From: Hyaloscypha bicolor E
Lineage: Eukaryota > Ascomycota > Leotiomycetes > Helotiales > Hyaloscyphaceae
DNA length: 64,000 nucleotides
NCBI RefSeq assembly: GCF_002865645.1
Contig: NW_020194555.1
Location: 1,510,892 to 1,574,891 of the forward strand
Reading direction: 5' to 3'
The position numbers and the translations under genes are program-made. Positions 58,579 to 64,000 of the stretch are shown here, piece by piece (the stretch's first letter is position 1; each line of letters opens with the position of its first letter). The notes below the pieces were generated by a model. That model saw nothing but the letters and a program-made list of their open reading frames with translations, did not search any database and was not told the DNA's origin.

Positions 58579-60700
58579 GGTAGGTATTTAGGTATAGGTA
58601 TATATTAACTTTTTATAAATTAATTACTACTTATAATTTATTACTTTTCTAAATAATAAATACTAGTAAAGATATTATAGATAATTATTCTAATAATATA
58701 GCCTTTACTTACCTATTAGTATATAGCGGATTTAAGACTTTATTAACTACTTCTTTATTATATATAAATAGATTATAAATATATTATTTTAGCTCTAATA
58801 TATTCTTTTTATTCCTAAAAGAGATTAGTATTATTATTCTATTATTAAAACTATTTAGGCCCGGGTAAAATAGCCAGAAATAATACTTTAGAACCTATAA
58901 GACTATAAGGTATTTATTGGTAGGTAATAAGATAATAGAATGAATTAGTATATTATAAAACCATAGTATTAAATTTAGTATAGAACTAATCTCTGTCCCT
59001 CCTATAAGGTCCAGGGAAGCCCCCTCTAAATAGGAGGCCCCGATAGTATATATATAATTAGTGATTTATAAGCCTAATATATATAATATAAATAGTGGTT
59101 AGTTGGGATATTGAAGGGCCGCCAATCTCCCTGATTAACACCCGCAATATCCGAGGTTCGTTACATGCCCTTAAGTCACGTGCGACCCTGTATACATTAC
59201 AACTATACCCCCTTTCTAGGATCTTGTCCCCAAGATCTATTAATCCTGGTAAACATTCAATTAATTATTTATTTAATTAACGTAAACTTCCAGTATCTTG
59301 GGAGGTGGTTTTGCTAATATAATCTGGATAATGGATATAAAAATCGTCTAATTAGATCAGGGCTGAGTAAGCGAGAAGAAAGGGTAATTATACCCTAGGT
59401 ATAGGGGCTAGCCGGTAATTGCGATTTCGTTTGGGATCTGAGTATTCTAATTAGCTCGATCCAAAGTACTAAGGCGCTATCCTACGAAACTAATACTATC
59501 TATTAGATCTTATATCAGAATAATCTAAATAGCTATATGAAAAGTATTTAATAAATATTTATATAAGAGACCTATACAAATATTTCTGAGGTCCTAGAGA
59601 TTATTTGCAGGCTTCTGGGAATATATATTAATTAGTTATACTGGTTTCCGATTAGGACTAGTACGAAAACTAGTAGTTAATCCAGGTAGTTCTCTACCTC
59701 TATAAAAGGACCTCTTCGTATTACTATATACTCTCTTTCTTTCTAATAACTATATATATAACTTTTTCTATTATTACCTTCTAGCCTCTTCTTTTACCTT
59801 TCTCTAAGTCTTCTTTAATTATTTTTAATTAATTCTATAATATCTTCTTCTGGCTTTATTATTTATTCCTATAATAATAAGTATAAAGGTAATTTTATAG
59901 CCTCCTTTCCTATTACTGGCAGATACTTGAAATATTTCAAGTATTTGCTTATTAATCCCTTTACCTTATATACTATAGTACCTGGTAAGAAGAATTATAA
60001 CCGTTATAATAAGGGTTCTGAGTCTTATATATTAGTAAGTTCTTTAGCTTTAATATCTATTAAAGCTAATATGATTTCAGATTTCTTATTACTTATTAGA
60101 GGCTTACTAGTTCTAGAAAGATACTATTATAACCTTTAAGAAATTTCTTAAAGTATATCCTAAATAGTATTATACTAATAAGAATAATACTATTAATTAG
60201 ATTTTCGAAGACTAGAAGAATACTAATAAGCTTCGGAATTCTTCTTCCTATCTTAATAAGGTAAAGAATAATACTACTTAGATTAGTATCCTAAAGATAA
60301 GTTCTTTCTAATATATTTAGGTACTTACTAATTCCTTAAAGGAATACTATAAAGTTTACCTTTAAGGTATTAACCTTATTACCGAGATTACTACCGAGAT
60401 TACTAAGTAATCTATTACTAGTACTTTAAGTACTAATAATATAATACTTATAGCTATTCGGGACCTGACTTTAGAAGTTCGGGCCTTTTATAAGATATAT
60501 ATAGTAGTTATAAGTTCTTTACTTACTTCTCTTAATATCCTTAATACTAATATTATTATAATATAATTATATCCTATTAAGAAATAAGCGGATTCCGGAA
60601 AGTATTAGCTAATTCTTTACTAAGTCCTAAATAGGGCCGGTATTTAGTATTCTTGTTTTAGGAATTAGGAATTTATAGGAATTAGAGTTTATTTATTTGA
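58579..60700. mobile_element. AT-rich repeat remnants between elements B and C
   Basis: RIP-like AT-rich sequence. Bases about 59096-59230 are less mutated and contain GTCACGTGCGACC, possibly an LTR edge. An ORF-like plus-strand stretch at about 59900-60140 (VPGKKNYNRYNKGSESY) may derive from a gag gene of another element. No complete unit can be delimited. Confidence 0.4.
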
Positions 60701-63700
60701 GATACCTATAGCTAGTTTACCTATAATAAATCTTTCTTAATTCTAAACCTTTTTTCTAATAATTTAAATATAATTCTCGTAAGCCTTAATAAAATCCTGG
60801 AAAACCTTTATAGGTAAAAAAACCTAGAGAAAGAGTATCTCTATTATTATTCCGGGCCTTTTCTTGGCTATCCAGGTTCTCTTTTTCTTTTAAGTAGCTT
60901 TCTTCTTAATAGTTTAGAATTCTTTTTAATCTTAAAAGGTTATTAAAAGATAGTTTCGGATTCCAAGTTATAGTTTTGGTTATATGATTTTAGAAGTTCC
61001 TTAGAATTTTTAAAGTTAGGGAAAATGGATAACCAGGTATTATAATTTTTAGGCTAGGCTTTTTATTTAATTAAATACTATTACTTCTTATTTCTATTAT
61101 CTTATTAGTAATTAATAATAGCTTCTATTTCCTATTTTTATTTTTTATTATTATTTACTAATTCCGGAAGTTTTCCGGAGAAATATAGGTATAGCTCCTA
61201 ATTCTTTTTTACTATATACTTTTTAAGGAAGGAAATATAGAAAGTTAGATATAAATAATTATATATACTTAATAGTTCTAACTTATATATTAAATTACTA
61301 ATATATTTAAGAATCCTAAATAAACCTATAAATTTTGGCTTAAGCTTTCCTGCCTTAAGTTTAATATTCTTTATTAATAATATTACCTAGGCTTCTTTAG
61401 AATAGTATTTAGCTAACCGGTACCTATTATAATAGGTTTCCCAGTTATTTTATATATAATACTATAAATTCTTAAGCTTTCTTTATTTTACTTTAAAGGT
61501 TTCTAGTTTCCTATATATAGCTAGTATCTCTCCTATAATTCTGTTCTTAGGATTTTATAAAAGTTAAAGATAGTATCTATAATATATATAGAAAGATATA
61601 TTCTATAAAACCTAATATTTTAAATTATTATATATAAATTCTATAAAAGATAACTTCTTAAACTAGTTATTCTTTTAGGTATTATAATAATATCTCAAAT
61701 AGTATTCCAGGGCCTGGTTTTACCTTTTTATCTAATTATCTATCTGAGAATAGTAAGCTATATTTAAATACTATTTATATATTAAATAAAAGCAGAAAGC
61801 GGACTAGAACTAGCTAGTAAATACTATTTCTCGGTCGGAAATAATTCTATTAGGGAAGCCAAAAATTAAGAAAATATATTCCTATATAATCTTGGTAAGC
61901 TCCGGAAAGTTAATAGTCTTATAATATATAATATATCTTATTATTTTAGAATACTAGTTAATAACTATAAGAATTATATTAAAATCAGGATCTTTTACTA
62001 GATTCTTATATAATAGTAGACCTATAATAAAATCTATAGAAATCTTATCCCAGGGTCTCTTAGGCTATAATAAACTACTAAGTAGATTATATAGTAAATA
62101 TCTTTTTACCTTAATTCTCTAGTAAATATTATATTTTTAATAATAATTATAAATATCTCTTTTTATATTCTTCTAATACCAGGATTTTCTAAGGAGCTCG
62201 AGAGTCTTCTTTACTTTATAGTATCTAGCTATTAGGTTATTATAATAAAGCTTTATAACTTCTTAATATAAAGCAGGATTATTAGGTATAATAATTCTTA
62301 AATAGTACCTGAATAGGCCTGAATTATTTTTCTAGATTTCTTTTCTTTTAGTATTTTTCTTACTAAGCCTTTATTTTATAATATTCTAATATTAAGAATT
62401 ATTTCTCTAAGCTACCTGGATAATATTTAGAAGGAATTTAGATAGAGGAGCTAGTACTATAGCTTTTTTAGTAGCTATATATATCTATATATAGGGAATT
62501 AGATATTTGTAACTATCTAATTTAAAAACTCGGAAAACTAAGGAATTTTTAGTTCTATTAAGTAATATGGTTATAGATACCCTTATTATCTTAGCTATAG
62601 TAATAGAGCCTTTAAGGCATTTCCCTATATCTTATTTCTTAACTAATTTTATAGTTAAGGAATCTATAAGATAATCTATTTACTTGTCTTATAGTAAATA
62701 TTTCTTCTTAGCTATTATAAATATAGTAAGTATTAAATAATACTTATTCCAAAGAGGGAACTTTTTAGATATTTATAAGAACCTCTGAATTATAATTATA
62801 AAAGCTCTTTTTAACTTGTTCTAAAAGGTCAGAAGCTAAGTTATATTAATAGGACCTTCTTTATAATTAGGTCTTCTACTAGATCCGTTTACTGAATTTA
62901 AGGTACTTCTATAGTAAATAATATTAAAATTATATATTATAAGATATATTACCTAATATACTTAATAGTTTTCTAGATACTTTATTTCTATAAAGTATTA
63001 GAGGTTATTATAATCTATAATAACTTCGATTATAAACCTGGACTTTTTAAGATAATAGTACTAATATTTAAAGGCTTTAATAATCGCAAGTAGCTTCCTA
63101 TTATAGGTATTATAGTTATATTTGGTTCCGGAGAGTTTCCGGAACTAGAATACTACTAGATACTAGTATTTTTTTAAACTATTACTAGAATTAACTTATT
63201 ATAAAATAGTATTAGTAATTACGAATTTTAATATATTAATTTTAATATAAATCTTCTTAGAAAGATTAAAATAGACCAGGATAGGTATTATAGTAAAAGC
63301 TTTTTTTAAAGTCTTAAAGCTTTTAGCTGCTTTATTTATCTATATAAAGGGACCGGATTTCCGGCCCTTTTCTATTTCTTTTAAAAGATCTATTAAGCCT
63401 ATAATTACCTGAGAGTAATAGTAGATAAACCTATAGTAGAAATTAGTAAATCCAAGAAATACTTGAATATTATAGAATAATTCTAGTTCTGGCTATTTAA
63501 TAATACTATAGACCTATTTAGGATTCATATAAATATCTTCTATTCTAATAAGGAAGCCTAAAAATTCGATTTCCTTAATATTAAACTTGTATTTACTAAG
63601 TTTATAAAACAGGTTATTTTTATATAGCCTAGTAAGTACCTAGTAAATATAATTATAGTATTTATTCTCTTGATATTAGAATGTAAGTTAATAATCTGAG

Positions 63701-64000
63701 ATTAATTAATTCTTAATCATGACGAAAGAGAATAATTATTCTAGAATTGGCCGGAGGCTTTTCGGTTCTAGAAAATTTCGATCTAATATCTTATAAATAT
63801 ATACTATCTTAATATATTTTCTCTTATATTCATTCTTTTGCCGTAAATATATCTAGGCGATATACGATATATAATTTATAGAATATTACGGGAAATCCGA
63901 TTGATTATAGTAAAAATTATATCTATATAATATCCCGAGGTACTTATATAAGTTATTTATATATATAAATCTATTATTAAGTAATAAAGTGGCTTTATTC
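60700..64000 (-). mobile_element. RIP-degraded Ty3/gypsy chromovirus C (minus strand), partial
   Basis: On the minus strand: RT/RNase H at about 63000-64000 (EIEFLGFLIRIEDIYMNP, VQVFLGFTNFYYRFIYYYS and DLLKEIEKGRKSGPF); integrase in about 61600-62700; the GPY/F module (KLKPKFIGLFRILKYISN) near 61300; and a chromodomain-like end (EIEAIINY...) near 60950-61150. Stops and lost Cys/Trp codons are frequent. The element continues past the window end, so its 5' LTR, gag and protease are not seen. The left limit is approximate. Confidence 0.68.

Noticed and set aside
59095..60139. Two ORFs of 61 and 70 codons as genes
   Set aside because: They lie in retrotransposon remnants; one may be a gag fragment, neither is an independent gene.
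48000..64000. CRISPR array or rRNA genes in the AT-rich block
   Set aside because: The only regular array is the 17-bp tandem repeat without spacers, and no rRNA signature sequence is visible.

Overview
The window is fungal nuclear DNA. Genes carry short GT-AG introns of 45-90 bp (the first intron is 181 bp), many with CTAAC/CTGAC-like branch sites. The protein families (HET, DUF6594, C2H2 regulators, a short CsbD-like stress protein, Zn2Cys6-type regulator remnants) point to a filamentous ascomycete (Pezizomycotina). A Leotiomycetes-like genome is only a guess. The last 16 kb are extremely AT-rich, with TpG and CpA scarce and TpA common, as expected after repeat-induced point mutation (RIP). 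Many apparently separate ORFs were joined here into single genes because the exon phases match exactly.

Layout. 1-23.8 kb is mostly housekeeping: the 3' part of an RBR-type ubiquitin ligase; importin-9/Kap114 (minus) and Rev7 (plus) as a divergent pair; a broken enoyl-CoA hydratase; a small CsbD-like gene; a decarboxylase/amidohydrolase fragment; a HET-domain gene; a broken secreted PQQ-type beta-propeller enzyme; a short Dcc1-like gene divergent from a very large RhoGEF/RhoGAP protein; and a P-loop kinase. 23.8-36 kb is sparse: a hydrophobin-like secreted protein with eight cysteines, a long stretch without convincing genes, a DUF6594 membrane protein, and a multi-finger C2H2 regulator. Between the last two lie a small inverted-repeat (MITE-like) element and a run of 32 G.

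35.5-47.8 kb is a decaying zone: a probable truncated LINE insertion with a 15-bp target duplication, a fungal transcription-factor pseudogene facing an MFS-transporter pseudogene, a degenerate minisatellite of about 44 bp, an orphan two-exon gene, a 149-bp hAT-like MITE with perfect terminal repeats and an 8-bp target duplication, an intact short-chain dehydrogenase, and a broken F-box-like gene.

47.8-64 kb is an RIP-mutated retrotransposon block. A Ty3/gypsy chromovirus (plus strand, about 6.16 kb, two equal 273-bp LTRs) appears inserted into an older minus-strand gypsy element. A further minus-strand chromovirus runs off the window end.

The intact genes do not form one pathway. Kap114, Rev7, Dcc1 and the RBR ligase serve nuclear import, DNA-damage tolerance, cohesion and ubiquitin signalling. 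The broken genes (hydratase, decarboxylase, PQQ enzyme, MFS, regulator) look like remnants of dispensable catabolic or secondary-metabolism loci. No clearly new multi-gene system was found. The best leads are the RBR ligase with a SUMO-interacting-like motif, the short Dcc1, the hydrophobin-like protein, the orphan gene, and the well-bounded mobile elements.
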